64,000 nucleotides of DNA. Source: Euryhalocaulis sp050486445 (GTDB lineage Bacteria > Pseudomonadota > Alphaproteobacteria > Caulobacterales > Maricaulaceae). The stretch spans positions 62,001 to 126,000 of the forward strand of contig JBJHDH010000001.1 in NCBI GenBank assembly GCA_050486445.1, given 5' to 3'. Numbering within the stretch: the first letter of the stretch is position 1; the number at the start of each line of letters is the position of its first letter. Made by a program: the position numbers and the translations under genes. This document shows, piece after piece, positions 1 to 8,923 of this stretch. The notes beneath the pieces were generated by a model, which was not told the origin of the DNA, ran no database searches, and worked only from the letters and a program-made list of their open reading frames with translations.

Positions 1-807
1 GCGGATACGCTCGCGGCTGACATTGTAGACCTGCGCCAGATCTTCCAGCGTTTTTGGCTCATCGCTGAGGCGGCGTTCCTGGATGATGTGGCGCTCGCGG
101 TCGTTCAGCTCGCCCATCGCCTCCTGCAACAGCTCCATGCGCAGCGAGAATTCCTCGGATTCGCCGAGACTGGTTTCCTGATCGACGGCGCCCTCGTCCT
201 CCAGCCAGTCCTGCCATTCGGATTCGGATTCGGCGCGCAGCGGCGCGTTCAGGCTGGCGTCGCCGCCGCTCATGCGGCGGTTCATGGAGATCACTTCGTC
301 CTCATTGACGCCGAGCTTGGTGGCGATCTGTTCGACATGTTCAGGGCGCAGGTCGCCTTCCTCCAGCGCCTGCATCTCGCCCTTCAGCCGGCGCAGATTG
401 AAGAACAGTTTTTTCTGCGCCGCCGTGGTGCCCATCTTCACCAGCGACCAGGAGCGCAGGATGTATTCCTGGATCGAGGCGCGGATCCACCACATGGCGT
501 AAGTCGCCAGACGGAAGCCGCGGTCTGGATCGAATTTCTTCACCGCCTGCATCAGGCCGACATTGCCTTCGGAGATCACCTCGCCGATGGGCAGGCCATA
601 GCCGCGATAGCCCATCGCGATCTTCGCCACGAGGCGCAGATGCGAGGTGACGAGCTTGTGCGCGGCCTCAGGGTCTTCATGCTCGACCCAGCGCTTGGCC
701 AGCATGAACTCCTCATCCCTTTCCAGCATCGGGAATTTGCGGATATCGGCCAGATAGCGGCTGAGGCCCTGTTCCGGGCTCATGGCGATAGCGGGCAGAT
801 TGGCCAT
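1..807 (-). CDS. rpoH: RNA polymerase sigma factor RpoH (sigma-32), 3' end beyond window
   Basis: Heat-shock sigma factor that directs RNA polymerase to chaperone and protease promoters. The 269 visible residues begin MANLPAIAMSPEQGLSRYL. Region 2 has the core-binding and -10 recognition signature (SHLRLVAKIA, GNVGLMQAVKKFDP, YAMWWIRASIQEYILRSW), and the RpoH box follows (TAAQKKLFFNLRR). Region 4 starts at ELNDRERHIIQERR and is cut by the left edge inside the DNA-binding helix, so the C-terminus is missing. The start is the ATG at 807, preceded by GGGAGAC at good spacing. It is transcribed away from the transporter gene on its right. Family assignment is firm because of the RpoH box; which of several alphaproteobacterial RpoH paralogues it is cannot be told. 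Confidence 0.95.
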   Translation of the reverse strand, partial: MANLPAIAMSPEQGLSRYLADIRKFPMLERDEEFMLAKRWVEHEDPEAAHKLVTSHLRLVAKIAMGYRGYGLPIGEVISEGNVGLMQAVKKFDPDRGFRLATYAMWWIRASIQEYILRSWSLVKMGTTAAQKKLFFNLRRLKGEMQALEEGDLRPEHVEQIATKLGVNEDEVISMNRRMSGGDASLNAPLRAESESEWQDWLEDEGAVDQETSLGESEEFSLRMELLQEAMGELNDRERHIIQERRLSDEPKTLEDLAQVYNVSRERIR

Positions 808-1083
808 GCTCTTCGTCTCCCTTCCGGGGACGAACCGCGCCGGGCGGCGCGGGTTCCCCCCGCATGTCAGCAGACCCGCAAGACTAGGCCCGGACCTGTG
901 GCCCGAATCTTACCGGATTCTGCGAATTTCGTTATCTTCCCCCGAGGCGCGGCCCAGCGGGGCGCGCCGGACGATCCGGCCGGTTCCCGCCGGTCTTTAT
1001 CCTATCTGGGGTGCAAATATCGTGGCGCAATGGCCAGACCGGGCGCGGCGAAACAAAAATATGAGCAGCCGTCAGGAGACGAT

Positions 1084-2040
1084 GTGACGCGCAATGCGCT
1101 GGAGCAGTATCAGGTCTTTTTCTACATGGCCGCCATTCTGGCGGGGCTGTGCGCGGGCGCGCTCGCGCCCGGCGCCGGGCCTGTGCTGGAGGCGCTGCTC
1201 TGGCCCGCTCTGGCGGTGCTGCTCTATGCCGCCTTTACCCAGGTTCCGCTGATCTCCCTGCCCGGCGCGTTTCGCGACGGGCGTTTCATGGCGGCTCTGC
1301 TGATCGGGAATTTCGCTGTTCTGCCGGTTCTGGCGTTCGCCCTGCTGCCGCTGGCGCCCGCCGACCCGGCGGTGCGGCTGGGCGTGCTGCTGGTGTTGCT
1401 GGTTCCCTGCACGGACTGGTTTGTCAGCTTCGCCCATCAGGCGCGCGGCGACACTGGCCGGGCCATCGCCGCTACTCCGGTTCTGCTGCTGGGGCAGATC
1501 GTGCTGCTGCCGCTGTATCTGACGCTGGCTCCCGGCGGCGCGGCGGCGGGCGTTCTGGACGCTGGCCATATGGCGATGGTGTTCCTGATCGTGATCGCCA
1601 CGCCGCTGCTGCTGGCGTTGCTCACCGAAATCTGGGCGGCGCGCAGGCCCGCGCGCGCGGCGCGGATTGCGCATCTGGGCTGGGCCCCGGTCCCGCTGCT
1701 GGCGCTGGTAGTGTTCCTGATCGCCGCGTCGCAGGTGGGCGCGGTGATGGGCGCGCTGCCGCTGCTGGGCGCGGTGCTGCCGGTGTTCGCGCTGTTTCTG
1801 ACCGGGGCGGGCGCCGCGGGCGTGCTGTTGGCCCGGCTCTTCCGCCTGAGGCCGGCGGCCGGGCGCACGTTGCTGTTCAGCTTTTCCACACGCAATTCTT
1901 TCGTGGTCCTGCCGCTGGCGCTGGCGCTGCCGGCGGGGATGGAGGCGGCGGCCATTGTCATCGTTTTCCAGTCGCTGGTGGAGCTGTTCGGGATGCTGAT
2001 CCTGCTCTGGCTGACGCCAAGGATGCTGATTCCGGATTGA
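1084..2040 (+). CDS. BASS/ACR3-like membrane transporter (bile acid:sodium symporter superfamily)
   Basis: A 318-residue, very hydrophobic protein with about ten membrane segments. The fold and the motifs PCTDWFVSFAHQARGD and FSTRNSFVVLPLALALP resemble the arsenite permease ACR3 and related members of the bile acid/arsenite transporter superfamily, so it probably moves an anion or organic acid across the inner membrane. The GTG start is chosen because GGAG lies five bases upstream and the protein then begins VTRNALEQYQVFFY, like family members; an in-frame ATG at 1030 would add 18 residues. No arsenic genes (arsC, arsR, arsH) lie nearby, so a role in arsenite export is not supported by context. 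A hairpin terminator follows. Confidence 0.75.
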   Translation: MTRNALEQYQVFFYMAAILAGLCAGALAPGAGPVLEALLWPALAVLLYAAFTQVPLISLPGAFRDGRFMAALLIGNFAVLPVLAFALLPLAPADPAVRLGVLLVLLVPCTDWFVSFAHQARGDTGRAIAATPVLLLGQIVLLPLYLTLAPGGAAAGVLDAGHMAMVFLIVIATPLLLALLTEIWAARRPARAARIAHLGWAPVPLLALVVFLIAASQVGAVMGALPLLGAVLPVFALFLTGAGAAGVLLARLFRLRPAAGRTLLFSFSTRNSFVVLPLALALPAGMEAAAIVIVFQSLVELFGMLILLWLTPRMLIPD

Positions 2041-2043
2041 GGG

Positions 2044-2088
2044 AAGCCCCGAATCGGGGACTTGGGCGATTCTGCCGGGGGCTTTTTT
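2044..2088 (+). terminator. Rho-independent terminator after the BASS-like transporter
   Basis: AAGCCCC pairs with GGGGGCTT and is followed by a T run (2082-2088). An inner hairpin (CCCCGA/TCGGGG) lies within the loop. It starts four bases after the transporter stop and ends 55 bases before the divL start. Confidence 0.7.
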
Positions 2089-2142
2089 CCCCTACACTTG
2101 CGAATCGGCGCGCGGGCCGCGCGCGAAAGGCCGGGGGCCGGC

Positions 2143-4608
2143 GTGGAATCCGAGGTCCGGGAGCTTGCAACCCTGATCGTCACCGCCGGGGCGGTGACCT
2201 TTGCGCTGGGCGTCGCGCTCTGGGCCTGGCGTCTGACGGCCGGCGCGCGCGAGGCCGGGGGCCGCTGGGCCGCGCGGGCGGAGGCGCTGGAAACGCGGCT
2301 GGAGCGCGCCGACGCCCTGTTCGCCGCTTTCCCCGGACTGGTTCTGACCTGGCCCGACGATCTGGCGGCCGAGGGCGAGGGTTGGGGTTCGCCCCGGCTT
2401 TACGGCTCGCCCACCGCGCTGGCCTCGTTGCTGCGCTTCGCTGACGCTTCGGACGGGCCGGGCGTGGCGGGACGGCTGCTGGACGGGCTGGCCGATTACG
2501 AGGCGCGGGACGGCAGCGGCGAGGAGACGACGCTGCGCCACCGGCTGCGCCTCCTGCGCACCGCGGGCGAGCCGTTCTCGCTCACCATTCTTGGCCCCTC
2601 CGGACGGTTTCTGGAGGCCGACGGGCGCGCGGCCGGCGACATGGCGGCGCTGTGGCTGACCGACGCCACCGCCAAGGGGCTGGAGGAATCGGCCGGGCGC
2701 GGCCGGGTGGAAGAGCGGCGCAGGCTGCTGGGCGGCGATCCGCTGGCCTTTCTGGAGGCGCTGGACCGCAGCCCCCTGCCCGCCTGGCGCATGAGCTCCG
2801 GCGGCCGGCTGGTCTGGGCCAACCGCGCCTATCTGGAGGCGGTCGAATCCGGCTCGCTGGAAGACGCGCTGCGCGAAAAGCGGCTGCTGCACGCCGACCT
2901 GCCCGAGCTGGCGCGCCGCGCGCTGGAGGCGGGGGAACCGGCGGAAGAGACCCGCCGCGTGGTGATCGGCGGGCGGCGGCGCATTCTGGGCCTGAGCCTT
3001 TATCCGGTTTCCGGCGGCGCCTGCGGCGTGGCCATCGACGTCACCGGCGAGGAGGATGCGCGCGAGGCGCTGGAACGCCATGTGCAGGCGCATGACGAGA
3101 CGCTGGACCACATGGCCGAGGCGGTGGCGATTTTCGGCCCCAGCCGGCGGATGATTTTCCACAATCGCGCCTTTGCCGAGATGTTCGGGCTGGAGGAAGC
3201 CTGGCTGACCGAGCGTCCGGCGCATGGTGCGCTGCTGGACCGGCTGCGCGAGGCGCGGCGCCTGCCGGAACAGTCCGACTACGCGGCGTGGAAGGCCGGC
3301 GAGCTGCGCCTCTATGAAGAGATCCCGGACGAGATTCCCGAAGAGCTGTGGACCCTGCCCGACGGGCGGACATTGCGGGTGGTGCGCCAGCGTCATCCGC
3401 TGGGCGGCGTGCTGCTGCTGTTCGAGGATGTGACCGACGAGCTGGCCCTGCGCGCGCAGTACAAGACGCTGCTGACCGTGCAGCGCGCGACGCTGGACAA
3501 TCTGCTGGAGGCCGTCGCCGTGTTCGGCAGCGACGGCCGGTTGCGCCTTTCCAATGCCGCGTTCGAGCGGATGTGGGCAATCCCCCCGGAAACGCTGGCC
3601 GAGAAGGCGACCTTCGAGGACGTCGCGGCTCTATGCCGGCCACTGTTCCATCGCGAGGACGTCTGGCGCGACATCAAGAACCGTATCACCGACCCGTCGC
3701 CAGAAGCGCGCATCGGCCAGATGGGCGAGATGGAGCGTACCGACAATTCCGTTCTGACCTGGATTTCGCAGCCGCTGCCGGACGGCGCGACGGTGATCGC
3801 CTGGGCCGACGTGACCGCCGCCAAGCGCGAGGAGCGAATCCTGCGCCGCCATAACGAGGCGCTACAGGAGGCCGACCGGTTGAAGACCGAGTTCGTGCAG
3901 CACGTCTCGTATCAATTGCGCACGCCGCTCACCACGATCACCGGCTATGCCGAGCTTCTGGACAGCGACATGGCCGGCGAGCTGGCGCCGCGGCAGAAGG
4001 AGCATGTCCGCTCTATCCTATCTTCGGCCGAGCAACTCGGAAAACTGGTCAGCGACATTCTGGACATCGCCGCCATCGAGGCCGGAACGCTGGAACTGGA
4101 TCTGGGCGACGTATATCTGGACGAAGTGCTGACGCATGCGCTGGAGCTGGTGGCGCCCAGGGCGCAGGAGGCGCGCGTGAAGCTGGCGCTGGACATGCCG
4201 GAAGGGGGGGCGGGCGTGATCCGCGCCGACGAAACGCGGGTCAAGCAGGTGCTCTATAATCTGCTCGCCAACGCCATCCGCCATGCGCCGCCAAAAACCG
4301 GCGAGGTGGTTCTGGGCGCGGCGCGGGAGGATGAGATGGTGCGCATCCGGGTCGCCGATAATGGCGAGGGCGTCGGCCCCGAAGGCCAGGCCAAAGTCTT
4401 CGACCGGTTCGAATCCGGCGGGCGTGGCGGCGCCGGGCTCGGCCTGTCGCTGGTTCGTGATTTTGTGGAGATGCACGGCGGCTGGGTCGAGTTCGAATCC
4501 GAACCCGGCAAGGGAGCCTGCGTCACCTGCTGGCTGCCGGAACAGGCGCGGGCCAGAGCGGCCAGCCCGGAACTGGCGCTGGCCCCCCGCGACGTGGCGG
4601 CGGAATAG
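2143..4608 (+). CDS. divL: DivL-type PAS kinase with Tyr replacing the H-box His
   Basis: An 821-residue membrane-anchored histidine-kinase homologue. One N-terminal membrane helix (about residues 8-28) is followed by an unrecognised segment, three PAS-like domains (about 205-290, 310-430, 445-565), a HisKA-like helical domain and a HATPase_c domain (N box NLLANAIRHA, G1 DNGEGVG, G2 GAGLGLSL). The H-box reads HVSYQLRTPLT, so the phospho-acceptor His is Tyr590 (codon TAT at 3910-3912). That substitution is the hallmark of Caulobacter DivL, the cell-cycle regulator that acts on CckA and reads DivK. The GTG at 2143 is chosen because it places the membrane helix at the N-terminus; a longer frame to 2062 would overlap the upstream terminator. 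divL assignment rests on the Tyr plus domain order. Confidence 0.88.
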   Translation: MESEVRELATLIVTAGAVTFALGVALWAWRLTAGAREAGGRWAARAEALETRLERADALFAAFPGLVLTWPDDLAAEGEGWGSPRLYGSPTALASLLRFADASDGPGVAGRLLDGLADYEARDGSGEETTLRHRLRLLRTAGEPFSLTILGPSGRFLEADGRAAGDMAALWLTDATAKGLEESAGRGRVEERRRLLGGDPLAFLEALDRSPLPAWRMSSGGRLVWANRAYLEAVESGSLEDALREKRLLHADLPELARRALEAGEPAEETRRVVIGGRRRILGLSLYPVSGGACGVAIDVTGEEDAREALERHVQAHDETLDHMAEAVAIFGPSRRMIFHNRAFAEMFGLEEAWLTERPAHGALLDRLREARRLPEQSDYAAWKAGELRLYEEIPDEIPEELWTLPDGRTLRVVRQRHPLGGVLLLFEDVTDELALRAQYKTLLTVQRATLDNLLEAVAVFGSDGRLRLSNAAFERMWAIPPETLAEKATFEDVAALCRPLFHREDVWRDIKNRITDPSPEARIGQMGEMERTDNSVLTWISQPLPDGATVIAWADVTAAKREERILRRHNEALQEADRLKTEFVQHVSYQLRTPLTTITGYAELLDSDMAGELAPRQKEHVRSILSSAEQLGKLVSDILDIAAIEAGTLELDLGDVYLDEVLTHALELVAPRAQEARVKLALDMPEGGAGVIRADETRVKQVLYNLLANAIRHAPPKTGEVVLGAAREDEMVRIRVADNGEGVGPEGQAKVFDRFESGGRGGAGLGLSLVRDFVEMHGGWVEFESEPGKGACVTCWLPEQARARAASPELALAPRDVAAE

Positions 4609-4636
4609 TTACAGCCAGACAGAGCCGCTTAAAATG

Positions 4637-4664
4637 AAACGGGCGGCCAGACGGCCGCCCGTTT
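4637..4664. terminator. Bidirectional hairpin terminator between divL and yceI-1
   Basis: A perfect 12-bp inverted repeat (AAACGGGCGGCC, 4-base loop, complement) sits between the convergent ends of divL and the first YceI gene. On the minus strand it is followed by a T-rich stretch (TTTCATTTT), so it probably serves the minus-strand gene best. Confidence 0.75.
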
Positions 4665-4686
4665 CCGGTCCGGTATAAAACCGCCT

Positions 4687-5265
4687 TTACGACGCCGGAA
4701 CGAGTTCGGTCGAGATCACCAGCTCCACCGGCTCGGGCAGGCCGAAATTGACGCCAAAGCCCAGGCCCCATTCGGAGCGGGTCAGCGTGGTCTTGGCCAC
4801 AAAACCGATGGCGTAGCCGCCCATGCCTTCGGCCGGCCGCTCGCCGACCAGCTCGACATCGAACGTCACCGGCGCGGTATTGTCCTTGATGGTCAGGTCG
4901 CCGGTCATTTGCGCGGTGTTCTCGCCCGTACGCTCGACGGAGGTCGAGGTGAATGTCGCGGTCGGCCAGGTCTCGACCTCGAACATGTCGGCGGTTTTCA
5001 GATGGTCGTCAAAGGCGGGCACAAAAGAATGAATGCCTTCGACCGGCAGGGTGACAGAGACCGAGGACGCCTCGATATTGTCGGGATCCCACATCACCTG
5101 ACCATCGAATTCGGTGAAGAAAATCTGCAACGGCGCGCCGGCGTTATGAATCCAGGTGGCGCTGATCTGGGTGTGGTTCTCGTCAAACTGGAACGGCTGC
5201 GGGTCGGCCAGCGCGGCGCAAGGCAGCGTGATGGCGGCGGCGGCTAAAAGCGCGATACGGGTCAT
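4687..5265 (-). CDS. YceI family periplasmic lipocalin-like protein (copy 1)
   Basis: A 192-residue secreted protein with a Sec signal peptide (MTRIALLAAAAITLPCAALA, cleavage near ADP). The mature part has the YceI pattern: FDENHTQISATWIHN at the start, MWDPDNIEASSVSVTL, FTSTSVERTGENTAQMTGDLTI and a C-terminal GFGVNFGLPEPVELVI. YceI proteins form a beta barrel that binds polyisoprenoids such as ubiquinone-8 in the periplasm. The ATG at 5265 has CAGGAGACAG upstream, whereas the frame open to 5292 would add nine residues ahead of the signal peptide. A second YceI gene lies 120 bases upstream in the same direction; the two are related but clearly diverged. Confidence 0.9.
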   Translation of the reverse strand: MTRIALLAAAAITLPCAALADPQPFQFDENHTQISATWIHNAGAPLQIFFTEFDGQVMWDPDNIEASSVSVTLPVEGIHSFVPAFDDHLKTADMFEVETWPTATFTSTSVERTGENTAQMTGDLTIKDNTAPVTFDVELVGERPAEGMGGYAIGFVAKTTLTRSEWGLGFGVNFGLPEPVELVISTELVPAS

Positions 5266-5385
5266 GTCTGTCTCCTGATTTCCCCGAAACATTTCCCGGA
5301 CCTGCCCGGGCGCTGATGTCCATCATACAGCGGCGCGGCGGCGGGGAAACGCCCCGGCGCCGCACGCCAACATAATGTGATGATC

Positions 5386-5967
5386 CTAGCCCGGATCGTT
5401 TTCCATAAGCTCGGTCGCGATCACGATGGTCACGTCCGTTCCCATACGGGCGGCGCCCTGCTCCACGCCGAATTGCGCACGGTCGATCACCGCCCGGGCA
5501 AGGAACCCGCGCACGGTCTGGCCGCGCAGCTCTACCTCGCGCGTGAATTCGACATCGAACGTCACCTCATGTGTCTGGTCCCGGATGGTCAGATCGCCGG
5601 TCAGCGCGGCGGTATTCTCGCCGGTGCGCGTCACGCCGGTTGAGACGAATTTCGCCTCCGGATAAGCCGCGGTCTGCAACAAAGGACGCTCCGCGTCTCT
5701 CAGATGGTCGTCCCAGAGCGGGATGCCGGTCCACATCTGCTGCATATCCAGCATCACCGTGACCGAGGAGTTTTCGATCGCGTCCGGGTCGAAATGCACC
5801 TCGCCCGAAAACGCCGGGAACGCAATCAGCAGCGGCGTCATGCCGTCATGCGTCCATTCCACCCGGATCGAGGTGTGGTTCGGATCGAGATAGAGACGCT
5901 GCGCCTCGGCCTGCGCGGCGGCCGGAACGGCGGCGAGCGCCGCGGCGAAAAACAACGGGCGGATCAT
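5386..5967 (-). CDS. YceI family periplasmic protein (copy 2)
   Basis: A 193-residue YceI protein with a Sec signal (MIRPLFFAAALAAVPAAAQA). The mature chain shows LDPNHTSIRVEWTHDG, HFDPDAIENSSVTVML, FVSTGVTRTGENTAALTGDLTI and a C-terminal GVEQGAARMGTDVTIVIATEL. It probably binds an isoprenoid lipid in the periplasm. The two YceI genes are separated by 120 bases with no clear terminator and may form one unit. The start has a GGAGACC-like ribosome site. A long palindrome lies just upstream (6012-6055). Confidence 0.9.
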   Translation of the reverse strand: MIRPLFFAAALAAVPAAAQAEAQRLYLDPNHTSIRVEWTHDGMTPLLIAFPAFSGEVHFDPDAIENSSVTVMLDMQQMWTGIPLWDDHLRDAERPLLQTAAYPEAKFVSTGVTRTGENTAALTGDLTIRDQTHEVTFDVEFTREVELRGQTVRGFLARAVIDRAQFGVEQGAARMGTDVTIVIATELMENDPG

Positions 5968-6011
5968 GCGAAATGGTCTCCTGAAACGGGCTGGCCAACA
6001 TTTAGCTTATC

Positions 6012-6055
6012 GCGTTTTCGAACCGAAAAAGTGAATCCACTTTTTCTGAAAACGC
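6012..6055. repeat. Interspersed palindromic element, copy 1
   Basis: A nested inverted repeat: outer arms GCGTTTTC/GAAAACGC, inner arms GAAAAAGTG/CACTTTTTC. It lies between yceI-2 and the YgjP-like gene and belongs to a set of four palindromes in this window that share the GAGC(G/A)..TTC core (others at 13231, 23879 and 24592). Confidence 0.7.
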
Positions 6056-6137
6056 TATGGCGCGGGATTGAAGCCAAAGCCGGGCCGCGCCGCCAGCCCC
6101 CGCCGGGCGATGACGATCCCGTGATCCAAAGCCGGAT

Positions 6138-6824
6138 TCAGGCCTCCGCCCCCACGGCGTGGAGCAGCCCGCCATGCTCGGCCAGCCATGCCCCCGCTTC
6201 GTCCGTGTGCGGGGCCAGGCGGCGCTCCAGCGCGCGGAACCGCGCGCCGTGATTGAGATGCACCAGATGCGCCGCCTCGTGCGCGGCCACATGATCCAGC
6301 ACGAAGGACGGCGCACAGATCAGCCGCCAGGAAAAGCCGATGGCCCCATCCGCCGTGCAGGAGCCCCAGCGGCTGCGCGTATCGCGCAGCGTGATGCGCG
6401 GAACCGGCAGGCCGAGCGTGGCGCAATGGCGCGCCAGCGCCGCGGTCAGATCGTGCTGCGACTCGGCGCGCAGAAAGCGGCGCACGCGGCCGGCAAAGGC
6501 GTCTGGTTGTCCGGGGACCAGCAGCACGGCGCTGTCTTCACGCAGGATTGCCGGGCCGCGCCCCGGCGCGGGTTCCAGCCGGACCCATTCCCCGCGCAGC
6601 GGGATCGTGCTTTCCGGCCTCAGCGGCAGCGGCGCGGGCAGGCGCGCCAGCTCGCGCTGCGCCCAGACCATGCGCTCATCCAGAAAGTCGTAGGCGGCGC
6701 GGCGCGCCCGCGCGCTGGGCGCGGTCAGAACCAGACGCCGCCGCGCCGGGCAAACAGACAAAGAGATACGGCGCGCGCGCCGGTCGATACGGAACTCGAC
6801 ATCCGCGATCTCAGTGGGCCGCAT
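6138..6824 (-). CDS. YgjP-like M48-type metallopeptidase
   Basis: A 228-residue cytosolic protein of the YgjP/WSS1-related zincin family. The zinc motif HEAAH (in VAAHEAAHLVHLNHG, with the downstream His) and the conserved block RDTRSRWGSC are present. Substrates of the bacterial family are unknown. The frame is open to 6935, but the ATG at 6824 is chosen because it overlaps the end of the PHB depolymerase gene by only 14 bases and gives the usual N-terminus (EFRIDRRARRISLSVCP). The overlap suggests translational coupling with phaZ. Confidence 0.8.
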   Translation of the reverse strand: MRPTEIADVEFRIDRRARRISLSVCPARRRLVLTAPSARARRAAYDFLDERMVWAQRELARLPAPLPLRPESTIPLRGEWVRLEPAPGRGPAILREDSAVLLVPGQPDAFAGRVRRFLRAESQHDLTAALARHCATLGLPVPRITLRDTRSRWGSCTADGAIGFSWRLICAPSFVLDHVAAHEAAHLVHLNHGARFRALERRLAPHTDEAGAWLAEHGGLLHAVGAEA

Positions 6825-8118
6825 CGGCGAGCGCGGCGAAATCCGGACGCGCATCGCGGTCGGCGCGGGCGTCCCAATGGGCGCGCATGAAGCCCGCCAT
6901 GGCGGGCGCGATCTCCGCGCGGAACCGTTTGCCATTGAACACGCCGAAATGCCCGACTTTGGGCTGCACGCGGTCCACCCGCATGGCGGCGGGAATATTG
7001 ACGCACAGATCGTGCGCCGCCTGGGTCTGGCCGATTCCGGAAATATCGTCGCGTTCGCCCTCGACGGTCATCAGCGCGGTGTTTGCGATCGCCTCCGGCC
7101 GGATGGGGCGGTCGCGATGCGTCGCCACGCCGCGCGCCAGGCGATGCTCCTTGAACACATCGCGAATGGTCTGGAGATAGAATTCCTCGCTGAGGTCCAG
7201 CACCGACAGATACTCATCGTAAAATTCGCGGTGCTTTTCGGCGCTGTCGCCATCGTTCTGCACCAGATGCTCGAAAAAGCTCCAGTGCGCGTCGACATGC
7301 CGGTCCCAGTTCATGTTCATAAAGCTCATGAGCTGGAGAAAGCCCGGATAGACCCGGCGCAGCGCCCCCGGATAGGGCGGCGGCACGGTATGGATCATGT
7401 TTTCGCCGAACCACTCCATCGAGCGTTTCTGCGCCAGCAGATTGGGCGTGGTGGGGCTGCGCCGCGCGTCGATGGGCGATCCCATAAAGGTCATGCTGGC
7501 CGGCGCCGCCGACGAGCCATCCTCGGCCATCAGCGCCACGGCGGCCAGCACCGGCGGGCCGGGCTGGCAGACCGCCGCGACATGGGTTTGCGGGCCCAGA
7601 AACTCCAGCGCCGCGCGCACATAATCGGTGTAGTCGTCCAGATCGAACCGGCCCTCCATCGCCGGGATCATGCGGGCGTCTTCCCATTCGGTGACGAACA
7701 CCTCGAAATCCGGCAGGAAGGCCTGCGCCGTGCCGCGCAGCAGCGTGGCGTAATGGCCCGACAGCGGCGCGACCAGCAGCAGTTTCGGATCGGGGCGGCG
7801 CCGGGTTCCGCGCGCGGCGCGCAGCGCATCGGGATCGCGCTGGAACCAGGTCAGCCGCATCCAGGGCTGGCGCTGCACGGTGCGCGGGATCACCGGAATC
7901 TCGTGTCCCTCTATCGTGGTGGAATGAATGTCCCAGGCCGGGCGGCCATAGCGCCGTGTGGCGCGCTCGAACATCTCCGCCGCGGCCGACATGGTGCGGC
8001 CCATCGGCGTATAGGAGACAGGATTGAACGGAGAACCATAGAAATGACCGGCCGCCGCCGCGGCGGCCCGCCACGGCGCAACGACGACACGCGACATCTC
8101 ATAGAGCGCGTATAACAA
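6811..8118 (-). CDS. phaZ: Intracellular poly(3-hydroxybutyrate) depolymerase PhaZ
   Basis: A 435-residue depolymerase that hydrolyses stored PHB granules to 3-hydroxybutyrate oligomers. The alpha/beta-hydrolase nucleophile motif is CQPG (in VAAVCQPGPPVLA), the Cys version typical of intracellular PhaZ rather than the Ser lipase box. Other family blocks are LLVAPLSGHYATLLRGT, FVTEWEDARM and a C-terminal GERDDISGIGQTQAAHDLC. The start is a TTG at 8118, giving MLYALYEMSR as in relatives; an ATG eight codons in is the alternative. With 3-hydroxybutyrate dehydrogenase at 55.3 kb it supports a PHB storage cycle, though no synthase is in the window. Confidence 0.92.
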   Translation of the reverse strand: MLYALYEMSRVVVAPWRAAAAAAGHFYGSPFNPVSYTPMGRTMSAAAEMFERATRRYGRPAWDIHSTTIEGHEIPVIPRTVQRQPWMRLTWFQRDPDALRAARGTRRRPDPKLLLVAPLSGHYATLLRGTAQAFLPDFEVFVTEWEDARMIPAMEGRFDLDDYTDYVRAALEFLGPQTHVAAVCQPGPPVLAAVALMAEDGSSAAPASMTFMGSPIDARRSPTTPNLLAQKRSMEWFGENMIHTVPPPYPGALRRVYPGFLQLMSFMNMNWDRHVDAHWSFFEHLVQNDGDSAEKHREFYDEYLSVLDLSEEFYLQTIRDVFKEHRLARGVATHRDRPIRPEAIANTALMTVEGERDDISGIGQTQAAHDLCVNIPAAMRVDRVQPKVGHFGVFNGKRFRAEIAPAMAGFMRAHWDARADRDARPDFAALADAAH

Positions 8119-8269
8119 GCCCGTCCCTGCTTTTTTGCACCTGCGAAGATACCCCCGCCGGACGCGGTTTCAATGCCCCATTTCGCCATGCCTACCATGT
8201 CCGGGGCCGCCACGGCGTTAAGAGAGCGCAGCGATCTGTGGAGAGGCTTCGGATCCGGAAAACCGGAAA

Positions 8270-8908
8270 TCAGGAGATCAGCGTATTCAGACTGGCGGCG
8301 ATGGTGTCGGGGCTTTCGGAATGGCCGAAGGCGGCGTGAAAATTTCCTTCATCATCAAGCAGATAGATGAGGCTGGTGTGATCGACCAGATAGAAATCTC
8401 CGGCTTCCTCGCCTCTGGCGGAATAGATTCGCCAGACCTGCTTGGCCTCTTCCACCTGTTTTTCGGTTCCGGTCAGGGCTGTCAGATCCTGTGGAAAGCC
8501 GGGCGTGCCGGCATAGAGCTTCAGCCGCTCCACCGTGTCGCGTTCGGGATCGACGCTGATGAAAAGGGACCGCACCTGGTCCCGCTTGCGCTCGGGCAGG
8601 CGCGAAATCGCCGCGTTCATCACCTGAAGCGACAGGGGGCAGACATCGGGGCAGTAGGTATAGCCGAAATAGATCAGCGTCGGCCGGCCGCGCAGATCGG
8701 CCTCGGTGAAGGTCTGGCCGTCCTGATCCACCAGCGTGAACGGCCCGCCAATGGCGGCGACGCCGCTGACCCGCGTCATCACGGCGCCCGGCTGTGATTC
8801 TTGCGGACGGATGGAAAGAGTCAGCACCACCGCGCCCAGCAGCAGCACGACAGCAGCGCCAGCGGCGGCGGCGGTAAGCCAGAGTGGCGGTCTTGGACGC
8901 GGTCCCAT
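8270..8908 (-). CDS. SCO1/SenC/PrrC family copper chaperone
   Basis: A 212-residue membrane-anchored thioredoxin-fold protein. One N-terminal helix (about residues 9-32) precedes the SCO domain with the copper motif CPDVC (TYCPDVCPLSL) and the distal His (LVDHTSLIYLLD). SCO proteins deliver copper to the CuA site of cytochrome c oxidase or act as thiol-disulfide factors. The gene is last in a minus-strand run with an ABC-2 exporter, divergent from regBA. In Rhodobacter the SCO gene prrC also sits next to prrBA, so the neighbourhood fits control of respiration by redox state. Confidence 0.92.
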   Translation of the reverse strand: MGPRPRPPLWLTAAAAGAAVVLLLGAVVLTLSIRPQESQPGAVMTRVSGVAAIGGPFTLVDQDGQTFTEADLRGRPTLIYFGYTYCPDVCPLSLQVMNAAISRLPERKRDQVRSLFISVDPERDTVERLKLYAGTPGFPQDLTALTGTEKQVEEAKQVWRIYSARGEEAGDFYLVDHTSLIYLLDDEGNFHAAFGHSESPDTIAASLNTLIS

Positions 8909-8923
8909 TCCTGCTCTCCGGTC

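Noticed and set aside
88..1029. Plus-strand open frame through the rpoH region ahead of the transporter
   Set aside because: It is the antisense shadow of rpoH, which has a clear family match; only the part from 1084 on is transporter.
1084..2040. Arsenite efflux role for the BASS-like transporter
   Set aside because: No other arsenic gene lies nearby and the superfamily has many substrates.
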